From a virus, in the IMG/VR virus record IMGVR_UViG_3300022707_005361, positions 1 through 27,934 of that record: a stretch of DNA of 27,934 nt; one strand, written 5' to 3'. A model generated the notes under the pieces. It did no database searches. It had not been told where the DNA came from and worked only from the letters and a program-made list of their open reading frames with translations. Positions 7,568 to 14,985 of this stretch are shown here, piece after piece. Each line of letters opens with the position of its first letter. Position 1 is the stretch's first letter. Position numbers and translations under genes: made by a program.

Positions 7568-7804
7568 TTAACAGCATAATTTCTGATATTGATTTAACTT
7601 TATCGATAAACGATATTGTAAGGCTAAATATGTTCTAGGATCATTGAATACATTTACGGGCAATCTGTTTGCTGATTCTGAGAATTGTCGTAAATATAAA
7701 CTTTGAATTGGGTCTGTCTCTAATCGTAAGAATAAATGAATCTCTTCTGATTCAGTTTTAATAATTGTGAAACGATATTCTTCTATATCAATTATATTGT
7801 TCAT
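7568..7804 (-). CDS. Hypothetical protein
   Basis: 78 residues, no recognised domain. It is the last gene of the leftward early operon and converges on the tail operon across a 48-bp AT-rich gap with no clear terminator hairpin. The product is mixed alpha/beta with a C-terminal Cys-Cys. Function unknown. Confidence 0.45.
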   Translation of the reverse strand: MNNIIDIEEYRFTIIKTESEEIHLFLRLETDPIQSLYLRQFSESANRLPVNVFNDPRTYLALQYRLSIKLNQYQKLCC

Positions 7805-7825
7805 ATCTCAATCCACATTTTAAAA

Positions 7826-8020
7826 TTACAAATAATCATTTTTCGGATAGTCCCACCATCTTTTAAGATTCCCGTACCTTTGCAGTGAGTCAATAGCGTC
7901 ATCCAGTTCCATAGTATATTTCCTATCATGTGAGTGTTCCCGCTTCCTGAATCTGACGAGCTTTCTGATCATCTGTTCTATTGAAGGCTGATCTTCTTCT
8001 GTAATCGGTGGTAATATCAT
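7826..8020 (-). CDS. Hypothetical protein
   Basis: 64 residues, basic and helical (IRKLVRFRKREHSHDRKY), ending RWWDYPKNDYL. No family recognised. Small size and spacing fit the leftward early operon. Confidence 0.45.
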   Translation of the reverse strand: MILPPITEEDQPSIEQMIRKLVRFRKREHSHDRKYTMELDDAIDSLQRYGNLKRWWDYPKNDYL

Positions 8021-8075
8021 AATTCTTTTAATTCTGACCTAGTTAATATATACTGGTTACATCAGATACAGCCGG

Positions 8076-8378
8076 TTATTTTTTATTGTTTGGAATACCA
8101 TGGGAATCGGTTGTGTCTGGTTTTTTATTTATGGGATTTAAATGCTTCACTATGTATTTCATCATTCTTTTATTCACTTTATCGGATTCAGAATCCGTTA
8201 AAAAACTTGCCAGTCTCAACCGATTAAATGCTGTACGATTCAGTTCAATATATTCTCCTCTGCTAATTTCCATTCCACTATCTGTATCATTTAACTCAAA
8301 ACCCTGTTTTTTAAGTTGTTCTGGAATAGTTTTTCCCATTAGGCCGAAAGTAATACCTACAGTTTGTTGTTCTTCCAT
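8076..8378 (-). CDS. Hypothetical protein
   Basis: 100 residues, helical and strongly charged, with a Lys-rich C-terminus (NPINKKPDTTDSHGIPNNKK). It follows the VRR-NUC gene after two bases. No domain recognised. Cotranscription suggests an accessory role in early phage DNA metabolism. Confidence 0.5.
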   Translation of the reverse strand: MEEQQTVGITFGLMGKTIPEQLKKQGFELNDTDSGMEISRGEYIELNRTAFNRLRLASFLTDSESDKVNKRMMKYIVKHLNPINKKPDTTDSHGIPNNKK

Positions 8379-8380
8379 CT

Positions 8381-8854
8381 TTAAACCTCAATATAAGCGT
8401 TTTTATCATAAGGCAGATAGTCAATGACGGCTTGCTTAGCCTCTGCCGTTGAGTAGCATATAACGTACCTGAATCCGACCTGAATCAGCAGAAGTCTTTT
8501 TACTTTCTGTTCATCGCTCAAGTCTATCAGATATTCCTCTGCTCGATGTTTAACCATCAGATTATCAGATAAACCTCCTTTACGGTATTTCATTTCAATT
8601 CTGAGACCGCATAAATCATCTACCGAGCGGTCAAGATTAATATCAGGTATCCCCTCAGTCATTCCCTCAGCTTTCATTTTCTTAGCTACAGGACTCCACC
8701 ATTGACCTTTATTATTCTGTCTTTTCGGGAACATACCTCCGTTAGGTACGGCGTAACATAAACCCATAGCGGCCTTTATTTCCGGCCGCTTATTGTAAAG
8801 TCTGTTAGCCCTTACCCAAAAGAAAAATGATACCTGGTTATCGTGTTCGCTCAT
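8381..8854 (-). CDS. VRR-NUC domain nuclease
   Basis: 157 residues. The motif order matches the VRR-NUC (PD-(D/E)XK superfamily) fold: YAVPNGGMF near residue 35, EGMTEGIPDINL near 65 with the catalytic Asp, and RIEMKYRKGGLSDN near 88 with the E-x-K pair and the following Gly. Standalone phage VRR-NUC proteins are thought to act on branched DNA. Start and stop overlap the RecT-like gene by one base (TAATG), so it is part of a recombination operon with exonuclease and annealing protein. Substrate is inferred. Confidence 0.8.
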   Translation of the reverse strand: MSEHDNQVSFFFWVRANRLYNKRPEIKAAMGLCYAVPNGGMFPKRQNNKGQWWSPVAKKMKAEGMTEGIPDINLDRSVDDLCGLRIEMKYRKGGLSDNLMVKHRAEEYLIDLSDEQKVKRLLLIQVGFRYVICYSTAEAKQAVIDYLPYDKNAYIEV

Positions 8855-9774
8855 TATCTGGCCAGCACCGCTTGAATTTCCTGAATAAGTATATCCGCTG
8901 CATCCTTGTCATTATCAAGAATAATAGCTTTTACTCTGGTTTTTGAAAAAGAGTTTTCCTCCTCCATTAAATCAAAGGTAGTAAAATATGCATCATCCTC
9001 AAACATCTTTTTGATTTTTTCCACTACAGGGTGGAGGGAAGGTTTGTCAGATGTTTGTTTGGCCGGAGGTTTTTCCGTTATTTGAGCATCTTCTGCTTTC
9101 TTTTTAAATGGCTCTTCAAAAGTATGCTTGGATTTTGAAGGTTTGGTTATTTTTTCAAGAGGAATGATATTTTCCTTCTCAGGTGTGATATTAAGCAGCT
9201 GAGAATCTTTTAACTCTTCCTGAGTATCCATCCCCATTAATACCTCAGGACAGTATTTACGGATCATTTTCATAGCGGCTCTGTAAGCCAGAAAAGTGGA
9301 TGTCATCTTAGACCACATAGGATTTTTAGTCCACCATCCCATATCCTTGGCTTCCTGCACGCTGCATGTATCCTCACAGAGAGCCCCATTTAGTGTCGTG
9401 GCGTATGCTTTACAGGCTCTTGAATCCTTTTCACCTGTGTATTCATATTGAATCACATCCGTGAATTTTCCTGATTTATTTACTAAAGCAATTGCCAGTT
9501 GTGTCTCAATCCCCATTTTCCCATGTACTACATATGTTTTCTGCATTAACAGCAAAGGGTCAATTTTCAGTCTCATAGCAAGATTAAAAGCTATCATGCA
9601 GTCAGCCTGATGTCCTTGGTAATGCATCGGCACCATTTTAGATTTTGCAAACATGGATGATACTCTTAAGGCATGTTCAAACTTGTTTGAATCCAGATAT
9701 CCCGAAAATTCACCATCATCTGTAACTGTAGGAAATTTACTGCCGTTGATGGTCTGTAGGTCTTTAGTGTCCAT
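8854..9774 (-). CDS. recT: RecT-type single-strand annealing protein
   Basis: 306 residues. The N-terminal two thirds match RecT/annealase organisation: ADCMIAFNLAMRLKIDPLLL, VVHGKMGIETQLAIALVNKS and a terminal helix FLAYRAAMKMIRKYCPEVLMG. The C-terminal third is a Lys/Glu/Pro linker and helical tail that may contact SSB or the exonuclease. A strong AAGGAG sits just before the ATG. It lies directly downstream of a PD-(D/E)XK exonuclease gene, giving a RecE/RecT-like pair for annealing-based recombination. Confidence 0.75.
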   Translation of the reverse strand: MDTKDLQTINGSKFPTVTDDGEFSGYLDSNKFEHALRVSSMFAKSKMVPMHYQGHQADCMIAFNLAMRLKIDPLLLMQKTYVVHGKMGIETQLAIALVNKSGKFTDVIQYEYTGEKDSRACKAYATTLNGALCEDTCSVQEAKDMGWWTKNPMWSKMTSTFLAYRAAMKMIRKYCPEVLMGMDTQEELKDSQLLNITPEKENIIPLEKITKPSKSKHTFEEPFKKKAEDAQITEKPPAKQTSDKPSLHPVVEKIKKMFEDDAYFTTFDLMEEENSFSKTRVKAIILDNDKDAADILIQEIQAVLAR

Positions 9775-9789
9775 TATATCTCCTTAAAA

Positions 9790-10722
9790 TTAATTAACCG
9801 GTCTCCCGTATTTATTCACACTTTGTTCTTTAAATCCTACAGCTTTTTTACCACCTTTGATCCATGACCAGCATTCAGTCAGTTTTTCACTGTATTCTGA
9901 TTGCAGCTGCATAACATCAAGGGGCTGCATTTCTCTGACATAAGTCAGATATGGCGCTGCGCACTCACATATGAGATAGATCATATTCAAAGGCGGTTCT
10001 ACATCATTCCTACGGCAATACTGGCCGTATCCAGTGGAGTAATGTCTGTCCTGCCATCTGGTTTTAATGAATCTGGTGGTGAACTGTTTAATTCCTCCTG
10101 TAAACTTCAGATCAATCAAGATGCCTTGTTTACCTTCGGAAGTTTCATAAACAGCTTCAATATCAGATTTCATTCGGCATTCCGCCCCACATTCAATATC
10201 TTTCCAGTAATGTTCTGTCTGGAATTTCACTGTATCCAGTCCCATGAGCATCTCTACAATGTTATTACCTCTCCACTCAGCTTTCAGGAAATTAGACCAC
10301 ATCTTTTCCATTTTATCCCAGCATCCTGTAGGGATAGGGCGCTTATGGTCATTAGCCTGTATTTCATCAAGTAGGATATGATAAGCAGCATAAGTCTGGT
10401 TTAATGCTTTCTTCCCTTTATTCCAGACATAAGCTGATTTAACGGCTTTCTTTACATTCTTGCTGTCCATCAGCTCAGGAATACCCGGAACTTTCTTCGG
10501 GTTGGGAAAGTCTGAGACAGTTGAGAGAAAGTATTTGTCATTAAAACCGTTTTTACCCCCGGTCAGATAATGCTCCACGAGGTCTTCCCATACTCTGCCG
10601 TTCTCCATCGGGTTAGTAGGTTTAACTTCCATTAAGGCATGGTCAGGGCTATCCTCTATGTAGGTACTAAGCAGACTTGATCCGATTGCCGGGTTATCAA
10701 AATAGGGTTGGTCTTTTCTCAT
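9790..10722 (-). CDS. PD-(D/E)XK exonuclease (RecE/Cas4-like)
   Basis: 310 residues. An N-terminal substrate-handling motif (GSSLLSTYIEDSPDHAL, then ENGRVWEDLVEHYLTG with the conserved Glu-His) is followed by the nuclease core CRMKSDIEAVY...GILIDLKFTG, giving the D...D-x-K catalytic set, and a Gln-Tyr motif (GYGQYCRR). This fits the DUF3799 / exodeoxyribonuclease VIII-type PD-(D/E)XK domain. It should resect double-stranded ends for the RecT-like partner downstream. Its start overlaps the previous gene by ATGA. Confidence 0.75.
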   Translation of the reverse strand: MRKDQPYFDNPAIGSSLLSTYIEDSPDHALMEVKPTNPMENGRVWEDLVEHYLTGGKNGFNDKYFLSTVSDFPNPKKVPGIPELMDSKNVKKAVKSAYVWNKGKKALNQTYAAYHILLDEIQANDHKRPIPTGCWDKMEKMWSNFLKAEWRGNNIVEMLMGLDTVKFQTEHYWKDIECGAECRMKSDIEAVYETSEGKQGILIDLKFTGGIKQFTTRFIKTRWQDRHYSTGYGQYCRRNDVEPPLNMIYLICECAAPYLTYVREMQPLDVMQLQSEYSEKLTECWSWIKGGKKAVGFKEQSVNKYGRPVN

Positions 10723-10940
10723 TCGCCCTCATCTATTATTACTTTCCTCTGTTCCCATTCAATGGCACCCCAAGGTGTTTTTTCATAGCAGGTATCGCAA
10801 ACCATTCCGCATTCCTCAATATCCAGTCCGTGTTCATCGGCCTCGGCTGTTGCCTCTTCCGGGCTCCATCCGAACTTAAAAATACCTTGGCACATTTCAC
10901 AACGGTATTCACCGGTTCCAGGTTGTTCGTTTTCACTCAT
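10719..10940 (-). CDS. Small zinc-finger-like phage protein
   Basis: 73 residues with two Cys pairs, YRCEMCQGIF near residue 12 and CGMVCDTCYE near residue 44, separated by an acidic segment (SPEEATAEADEHG). This resembles a widespread small phage protein pattern with a treble-clef-like zinc site. It overlaps its neighbours by one base upstream and four downstream, so it is tightly coupled to the exonuclease. Function unknown. Confidence 0.6.
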   Translation of the reverse strand: MSENEQPGTGEYRCEMCQGIFKFGWSPEEATAEADEHGLDIEECGMVCDTCYEKTPWGAIEWEQRKVIIDEGE

Positions 10941-11167
10941 TATTCAGCCTTTCTGAAGAAAGTCTGCTTATATGCCCACGCATCTAATTCCTGTATTTCT
11001 AATTCCATTACAGGTCCTTTTTTGTCGTTACTAAACTGTGTCCATAATATATTGAAAGACTGGTATAGTTTTTTGGCTGATGACACACGTCTTATTTCTT
11101 CTTTAGTAGCTGTCTGAGCAACTTCTAGATCAGCTATTTCCTCAGTTACTTGGCCCCATGTTTTCAT
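10940..11167 (-). CDS. Hypothetical helical protein
   Basis: 75 residues, largely alpha-helical with a likely N-terminal coiled coil (EEIADLEVAQTATKEEIRR). Its ATG overlaps the stop of the RHH gene upstream (ATGA). No family recognised. Second gene of the leftward recombination operon. Confidence 0.5.
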   Translation of the reverse strand: MKTWGQVTEEIADLEVAQTATKEEIRRVSSAKKLYQSFNILWTQFSNDKKGPVMELEIQELDAWAYKQTFFRKAE

Positions 11168-11340
11168 TCTGTTTTTCCTTTTAAGTACTGTTTAAAAAGA
11201 GTGGAATTTCTCACGTGTTCGTTGATAAAATCACTTTTCTGATGTTTAGCTGATAATATACTCAGGAACTCGTGAACATCTTTATCCACTACTATGGTTG
11301 ATCGTATTCTGTTATTGCTTTTTAAGTTAAAAGTTTTCAT
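11164..11340 (-). CDS. Ribbon-helix-helix regulator, first copy
   Basis: 58 residues. The pattern NRIRSTIVVDKDVHEFLSIL, then KSDFINEHVRN, is that of an RHH (CopG/Arc-like) fold: a short DNA-contacting beta strand followed by two helices. The product resembles the RHH gene at 16233-16433 (both read I.RS..VD.DV.EFL). It is the first gene of the 7.5-11.3 kb leftward operon, lies 30 bases from the proposed promoter, and overlaps the next ORF by ATGA. Autoregulation is likely by analogy. Confidence 0.6.
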   Translation of the reverse strand: MKTFNLKSNNRIRSTIVVDKDVHEFLSILSAKHQKSDFINEHVRNSTLFKQYLKGKTE

Positions 11341-11370
11341 TCTGTTTTGAATTAAAAGTTATGTATAGAA

Positions 11371-11398
11371 GTATTATGTAAAGTACACAGTAAGTCAA
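11371..11398 (-). promoter_or_regulatory. Sigma70-like promoter for leftward operon 1
   Basis: On the - strand TTGACT (11398-11393) is separated by 16 bases from TAATAC (11376-11371), 30 bases before the RHH start. The arrangement is the same as that in front of the second RHH gene. Confidence 0.5.
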
Positions 11399-11503
11399 CA
11401 CTTTATTTTAATTATTCACTTAAAGATAAAGGGGACTTATCAGGTAAGCCTATCTTCACATATAGAGTATGCTTTCAGCAACACTTTATATGTACTGAAA
11501 AAC

Positions 11504-11546
11504 ATATGACAAAGATATATTACTTAGATATATCACTTTGTCATAT
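11504..11546. promoter_or_regulatory. Operator-like inverted repeat in divergent region
   Basis: Perfect 11-bp arms, ATATGACAAAG (11504-11514) and CTTTGTCATAT (11536-11546), enclose 21 bases that are themselves partly symmetric (ATATAT...ATATAT). It lies between divergent genes and could be a repressor site or, less likely, an RNA stem. Confidence 0.5.
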
Positions 11547-11595
11547 ACTATAAGCATATCACTAAGCCATATTACCTAGTAACACAACTACACCA

Positions 11596-11739
11596 ATGAA
11601 AACAACGATAGGAATAACCACAGAATTACTGAAGGAAATAGAGAAAACAAGCAGAGAACTGAGCTTTAAATTTAAAGGTGAGGGGGTTTCTTTTTCTACT
11701 GAAAAATGCTCTCAGACATATCAGAAAAAGAGGATATGA
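11596..11739 (+). CDS. Possible small ORF before winged-helix gene
   Basis: 47 residues, starting MKTTIGITTELLKEIEKTSR, then a Lys/Ser-rich tail. The start has no good ribosome binding site. It ends 11 bases before the likely start of the winged-helix gene in another frame. It may be a leader peptide, a genuine small gene, or a remnant of the winged-helix gene's N-terminus after a frameshift. Confidence 0.3.
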   Translation: MKTTIGITTELLKEIEKTSRELSFKFKGEGVSFSTEKCSQTYQKKRI

Positions 11740-11749
11740 TTCTTTTCTG

Positions 11750-12130
11750 ATGAAAAATGAAGAGGTGCAGTTGACAGCTCCGATGGATATTCCAAAGGAA
11801 AAAATACAGAAGGCTGACCGGACCTGGGTAGTCTATAAAAAGAGCCTGGAAAGTCCTCTTTATAAAAATCCTCTGGTCTGGCGCTTATGGATGTATTGTT
11901 TGGATAAAGCGGTTACAGCAGAAAAATTGATCTATATCAACTCTTCGACATCTGTAACTTTAGCAGCAGGAAGTTTTCTGACTTCCAATGCCAAGACAAT
12001 AGAAGAGACAGGCTTAACAGATAAGAACTATAGGGTAGGTATGAAACTGCTGACAGAAGAGAAGATGATAGAAACCGCCAAGCATCAAAGCCGGGCGGTG
12101 GGGACTGTCATTAAGATTGTGGGGTATTAA
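11750..12130 (+). CDS. Winged-helix replication-type protein (N-terminal domain only)
   Basis: 126 residues from ATG 11750. An in-frame GTG at 11678 would add 24 residues but has a poor start context. The body reads NPLVWRLWMYCLDKA, then VTLAAGSFLTSNAKTIEETG, LTDKNYRVGMKLL and GTVIKIVGY. This is the arrangement of the winged-helix domain of DnaD/phage replication proteins (W..L...A, GQ..tS...ia...gls...vr..l..L, i.I..y). The second domain that normally follows is missing, so it is a single-domain version. It is the only early-type + gene here, divergent from operon 1 and convergent with operon 2. Confidence 0.55.
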   Translation: MKNEEVQLTAPMDIPKEKIQKADRTWVVYKKSLESPLYKNPLVWRLWMYCLDKAVTAEKLIYINSSTSVTLAAGSFLTSNAKTIEETGLTDKNYRVGMKLLTEEKMIETAKHQSRAVGTVIKIVGY

Positions 12131-12137
12131 AAATGAC

Positions 12138-12395
12138 TTATATTTTTTTCCCATTTATCAATACTTCCTTATCCATATCGACGCTAATGATTCGATAAAG
12201 TTTCTTGCCATTGACCTCAACAATATCATGTGTATTAATTGGGAATTTATGTTCCATAACCTGCAGAAATTCGCTGGTCACATCTCTCTTGCCCTCCCTC
12301 CAGCGTCCATTAGTTTGTTTTCCGAGATAAACATTTTTAGTTAAAGGGCTAAAACCTAAATGCAGTTTATTATCTTTTATTGGTTTTTCTTTCAT
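12138..12395 (-). CDS. Small phage protein, DUF7446-like
   Basis: 85 residues. The phrases LGFSPLTKNVYLGK, GRWREGKRDVTSEFLQVM and NGKKLYRIISVD resemble small beta-rich phage proteins of the DUF7446 type. Last gene of the second leftward operon, converging on the winged-helix gene seven bases away. Its start shares the AAATAAATTATG leader seen in front of the genes at 13483 and 13722. Biochemical role unknown. Confidence 0.55.
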   Translation of the reverse strand: MKEKPIKDNKLHLGFSPLTKNVYLGKQTNGRWREGKRDVTSEFLQVMEHKFPINTHDIVEVNGKKLYRIISVDMDKEVLINGKKI

Positions 12396-12423
12396 AATTT
12401 ATTCTTTTATTCGTTATTTACAT

Positions 12424-12913
12424 TTAAAACGGAATATCTTCCTCAATAAATTCCTCATCATTCTTTTTAACTTCAAACGGCTTAGCCTGCTGTTCAGCTT
12501 GCGGAGCAGCTGAATTATCATAGTTGGGGTAATTACTGGGCTTGTCGGTTCCTGCCTGATATCCACTGCCCTGACCCTGACCTTTCGGATCAAGCAATTG
12601 AATATTCTTACCCACAATCTCAGTAGTATATCTCTTATTTCCGTCCTTATCCTGCCATTCTCTGGTTTGGAGACTGCCTTCCACAAATAACTGAGAGCCT
12701 TTATGACAATACTGACTGACTATTTCAGCCAGCCTTTCCCATAACACAACTCTATGCCATTCTGTACGGTTCTGTTTATTGCCGTCTTTGTCTTTATAAA
12801 ACTCACTTGAAGCCAGCGTCACATTGAGGACTGACTTACCTGTTTTTGTCTGCTTCGGTTCAGGCTCCCCGCCTAGTCTTCCGATTAAAAAATACTTTGT
12901 TTAAATTGCCCAT
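12424..12913 (-). CDS. ssb: Single-stranded DNA-binding protein, apparent frameshift near N-terminus
   Basis: The OB-fold of SSB is clear: NKVF, then LIGRLGGEPEPKQTKTG, RTEWHRVVLWERLAE, KGSQLFVEGSLQTREWQD and an acidic tip ending EEDIPF, the protein-interaction tail. A GGAGG site precedes ATG 12913, which overlaps the upstream stop as TAATG. From this ATG the frame reads MGNLNKVFF and then leaves the SSB frame at a run of six T (12886-12881, seen as six A on +). Five T would give an intact protein of about 162 residues. The downstream frame has a stop just upstream, so no alternative start restores the first strand. Sequencing error, real mutation, or slippage at the T run are all possible. 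Confidence 0.85.
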
Positions 12914-13272
12914 TAATCCTCCACGGGTACAAGTTTGAATTTCTGCATTTTGTCTTTACTGAATAATCCTTTTTGAGGGCAAACAAGTGAATCAGGGAGC
13001 CCAAATCCTTTTGGTTCGGCATACAACCAGGATTGGTTTTGATCATCACACTTACCCCATACATAAATCGGTTCCGGCTGAATCTCCCATATCTGAGCTT
13101 TCTGCTGTTCAGGTGTCGGCCACCAATCATTGCCGATATTGTCGATATTCCGTAATCGACCAAGTTCCTCTTTATATTTATGCCAACCATTTTCATTGAA
13201 TCTTAATGCTTTCTCAGTCCCTACAACCTTGTCTAAAGCCTCTAAAAATCTGTATCTCTTTACATCACTCAT
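12913..13272 (-). CDS. Hypothetical protein upstream of SSB
   Basis: 119 residues. Trp-rich in the middle (NDWWPTPEQQKAQIWEIQ, EPIYVWGKC) and ending LFSKDKMQKFKLVPVED. No family recognised. Its stop overlaps the SSB start by one base, so the two are probably translated together, which hints at DNA metabolism. Confidence 0.5.
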   Translation of the reverse strand: MSDVKRYRFLEALDKVVGTEKALRFNENGWHKYKEELGRLRNIDNIGNDWWPTPEQQKAQIWEIQPEPIYVWGKCDDQNQSWLYAEPKGFGLPDSLVCPQKGLFSKDKMQKFKLVPVED

Positions 13273-13300
13273 TAATAAACTCCTTTATCTCATTCATAGT

Positions 13301-13483
13301 TTAATTTATAATTGCTGAAGTTCCGTTCATTTCATTCTGGAGTGTCACCAGCTCTTTGACCTCTTTCAGTTCTTTTTTCAGGTCTAATACCGCTGTGCAG
13401 AGTAAATCCAGTGTTTTACACTGTTTATCCATGATCTGTAACTGTCTTTCAAAAGTGTTCAATATTCTGTCTTTAATAGTCAT
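13301..13483 (-). CDS. Small coiled-coil protein
   Basis: 60 residues, nearly all helix with a leucine-rich heptad pattern (LDLLCTAVLDLKKELKEVKE). No enzymatic motif. Part of a run of very small early genes. Starts at the shared AAATAAATTATG leader. Confidence 0.45.
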   Translation of the reverse strand: MTIKDRILNTFERQLQIMDKQCKTLDLLCTAVLDLKKELKEVKELVTLQNEMNGTSAIIN

Positions 13484-13500
13484 AATTTATTTTAAGGTTC

Positions 13501-13722
13501 CTATGTTGGGTTAATGCCCGTAAGTTTTTTTTCTAAATATTCAATTCTATGCGCAGCTTCATCTAATATTAAATCTGCATCCCTATCAACTTCGGCGGGT
13601 ATTCTCATATCAAATTCACGTAATCCTTTTTCACCTTTTGTTACTGCTGTAGCTAATTCACGTAAACGCTTAACTAGTTTATAACTAGGCACTTCCCTAG
13701 TATTTTTGTATTTCCTGTTCAT
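13501..13722 (-). CDS. Small hypothetical protein
   Basis: 73 residues. Basic N-terminus (MNRKYKNTREVPSYKLVKRL) and a helical C-terminus (DLILDEAAHRIEYLEKKL) of the type seen in many small phage proteins that end in a short coiled coil. Function unknown. Confidence 0.5.
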   Translation of the reverse strand: MNRKYKNTREVPSYKLVKRLRELATAVTKGEKGLREFDMRIPAEVDRDADLILDEAAHRIEYLEKKLTGINPT

Positions 13723-13733
13723 AATTTATTTTA

Positions 13734-13901
13734 TTATTTGTTTACTATTTTGATTCTTACATAAGGAATCTTTTCTTCTATTAGCCAATCTATTAAAGTT
13801 CCTGGATCAACACTTTGATCCTCTCCCACTTGTTCTATTAGAAAATTTTCAATAGCGTCTCTAATCCGTGCTTCAGGTTCTCCCATCGTACTTTTCTCCA
13901 T
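13734..13901 (-). CDS. Small hypothetical protein
   Basis: 55 residues, acidic, starting MEKSTMGEPEARIRDAIENF and ending IPYVRIKIVNK. A second in-frame ATG five codons in is also possible. It sits 11 bases downstream of a perfect 14-bp-stem hairpin that may affect its expression. No family recognised. Confidence 0.45.
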   Translation of the reverse strand: MEKSTMGEPEARIRDAIENFLIEQVGEDQSVDPGTLIDWLIEEKIPYVRIKIVNK

Positions 13902-13912
13902 TTATGTTTTTA

Positions 13913-13946
13913 AAGTGTGTGTATAATTGATTTTATACACACACTT
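13913..13946 (-). promoter_or_regulatory. Strong hairpin between early genes
   Basis: Arms AAGTGTGTGTATAA (13913-13926) and TTATACACACACTT (13933-13946) pair perfectly over 14 bp around a six-base loop. It lies between two leftward genes, 11 bases before the next ATG. No T tract follows on the - strand, so it is unlikely to be a simple terminator. An mRNA processing or translation-control stem is more plausible. Confidence 0.6.
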
Positions 13947-13956
13947 GGATTTGCTC

Positions 13957-14139
13957 TTATTTTAAGTCTATTGAAATAACCTTTCTATTAGGGAAACCTT
14001 TGATTGATTTACTCATTTGTATCAATTTTGTTTTAACCCGTTTTATCCTCATAGAATCCTCAACTTCTATATCAATAGTTAAATCTCCATATTCATTCAT
14101 GGCGGCTTCTAAAGCAGTCAACAATTTACTTATTTTCAC
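13957..14139 (-). CDS. Small hypothetical protein
   Basis: 60 residues from a GTG with GGAGG upstream. MKISKLLTALEAAMNEYGDL followed by a beta strand (TIDIEVED) is a common layout in short phage proteins of unknown function. The leader AACAATCTGAGGAGG before its start is repeated before the next upstream gene. Confidence 0.5.
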   Translation of the reverse strand: MKISKLLTALEAAMNEYGDLTIDIEVEDSMRIKRVKTKLIQMSKSIKGFPNRKVISIDLK

Positions 14140-14347
14140 TCTCCCTCCTCAGATTGTTTATACCCGTTTCCCTCGGCCCATATTTTAATGGTTTATAAAT
14201 ATGACATGCCGATACATTATCATTTCCCTTGCCCGTTCCCCATATTATTTGTTTTGCTTTGCATGTTGCAAATTCATTTCGGCAACTATCGCATAGGTTA
14301 ATATTATTGATCATTCCTATAGATTGCATAGTAGTCTCTGCTATCAC
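14126..14347 (-). CDS. Small Cys-containing hypothetical protein
   Basis: 73 residues from a GTG with GGAGG seven bases upstream. NLCDSCRNEFATCKAKQI and a later DNVSACHIY give four Cys and a His that could bind zinc. It overlaps the next gene by 14 bases. Function unknown. Confidence 0.5.
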   Translation of the reverse strand: MIAETTMQSIGMINNINLCDSCRNEFATCKAKQIIWGTGKGNDNVSACHIYKPLKYGPRETGINNLRRESENK

Positions 14348-14388
14348 TATTCCTCCTCAGATTGTTTTAATAAGTTCCTGCCTGAAAC

Positions 14389-14583
14389 CTATAGTTTGTC
14401 CTGCCAGACAGGTGTTTGATTTTTATTAACGGTTTTTCTTTTCTGATCTTCCTCTTCCTGCCTTACCCTTTCTTTAATAAAGCGTAATGCCGTTTCATAT
14501 CGGGACTCACGGGGATAACCTATACTGACAGCACTAATCAGCTTCCTGTACCTCTGAGTTATCACTGTAGTTCTATCATTCAT
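14389..14583 (-). CDS. Small hypothetical protein
   Basis: 64 residues, basic and helical (YETALRFIKERVRQEEEDQK). Its start overlaps the YopX-like stop as ATGA, so it is probably coupled. No family recognised. Confidence 0.45.
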   Translation of the reverse strand: MNDRTTVITQRYRKLISAVSIGYPRESRYETALRFIKERVRQEEEDQKRKTVNKNQTPVWQDKL

Positions 14584-14984
14584 TCAATCTCCAATTTATA
14601 TTTCTCGACTAACTCCGGGTTCTGGAACACGTTGCCGAGGATTTTCATCCTCTCTTTGCATACCGGAGATACTATGTCATAATAAATATATACGTTACCA
14701 CTGTCATAAATTTTTATACAAAATCCAGCCTTCTGAAAGATGACAACCCCTGTCCAGATTCCGAACGTAACAATATCCCCTTCAAAAATCTTCTTCCCGT
14801 TGATGTCCTTTAATCCGGTGTATTGGGTTCCTGTCCCTGGAAAAATCATGTAAAAATCACCGTTTACCATACCTGATGTATAGCTATAAATACAATGTTG
14901 GTTGTGGAGGAATCCATATACCCATTTTTTGGTATCTTGACGCACTCCTCTGAATAAAATCTCTCTCTGTTTCCATTCCGTCAT
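14580..14984 (-). CDS. YopX family protein
   Basis: 134 residues. The family signature is plain: REILFRGVRQDTKKWVYGFL near the N-terminus, TGTQYTGLKDINGKKIFEGD in the middle, DIVTFG after it, and a C-terminal ILGNVFQNPELVE. YopX proteins are common in phages of many hosts, and their biochemical role is not established. It lies in the small-gene stretch of the second early operon. Confidence 0.85.
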   Translation of the reverse strand: MTEWKQREILFRGVRQDTKKWVYGFLHNQHCIYSYTSGMVNGDFYMIFPGTGTQYTGLKDINGKKIFEGDIVTFGIWTGVVIFQKAGFCIKIYDSGNVYIYYDIVSPVCKERMKILGNVFQNPELVEKYKLEIE

Positions 14985-14985
14985 T

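Noticed and set aside
9901-10374. 157-codon + strand ORF inside the exonuclease gene
   Set aside because: Lies wholly inside a gene with clear nuclease motifs on the opposite strand. No family resemblance.
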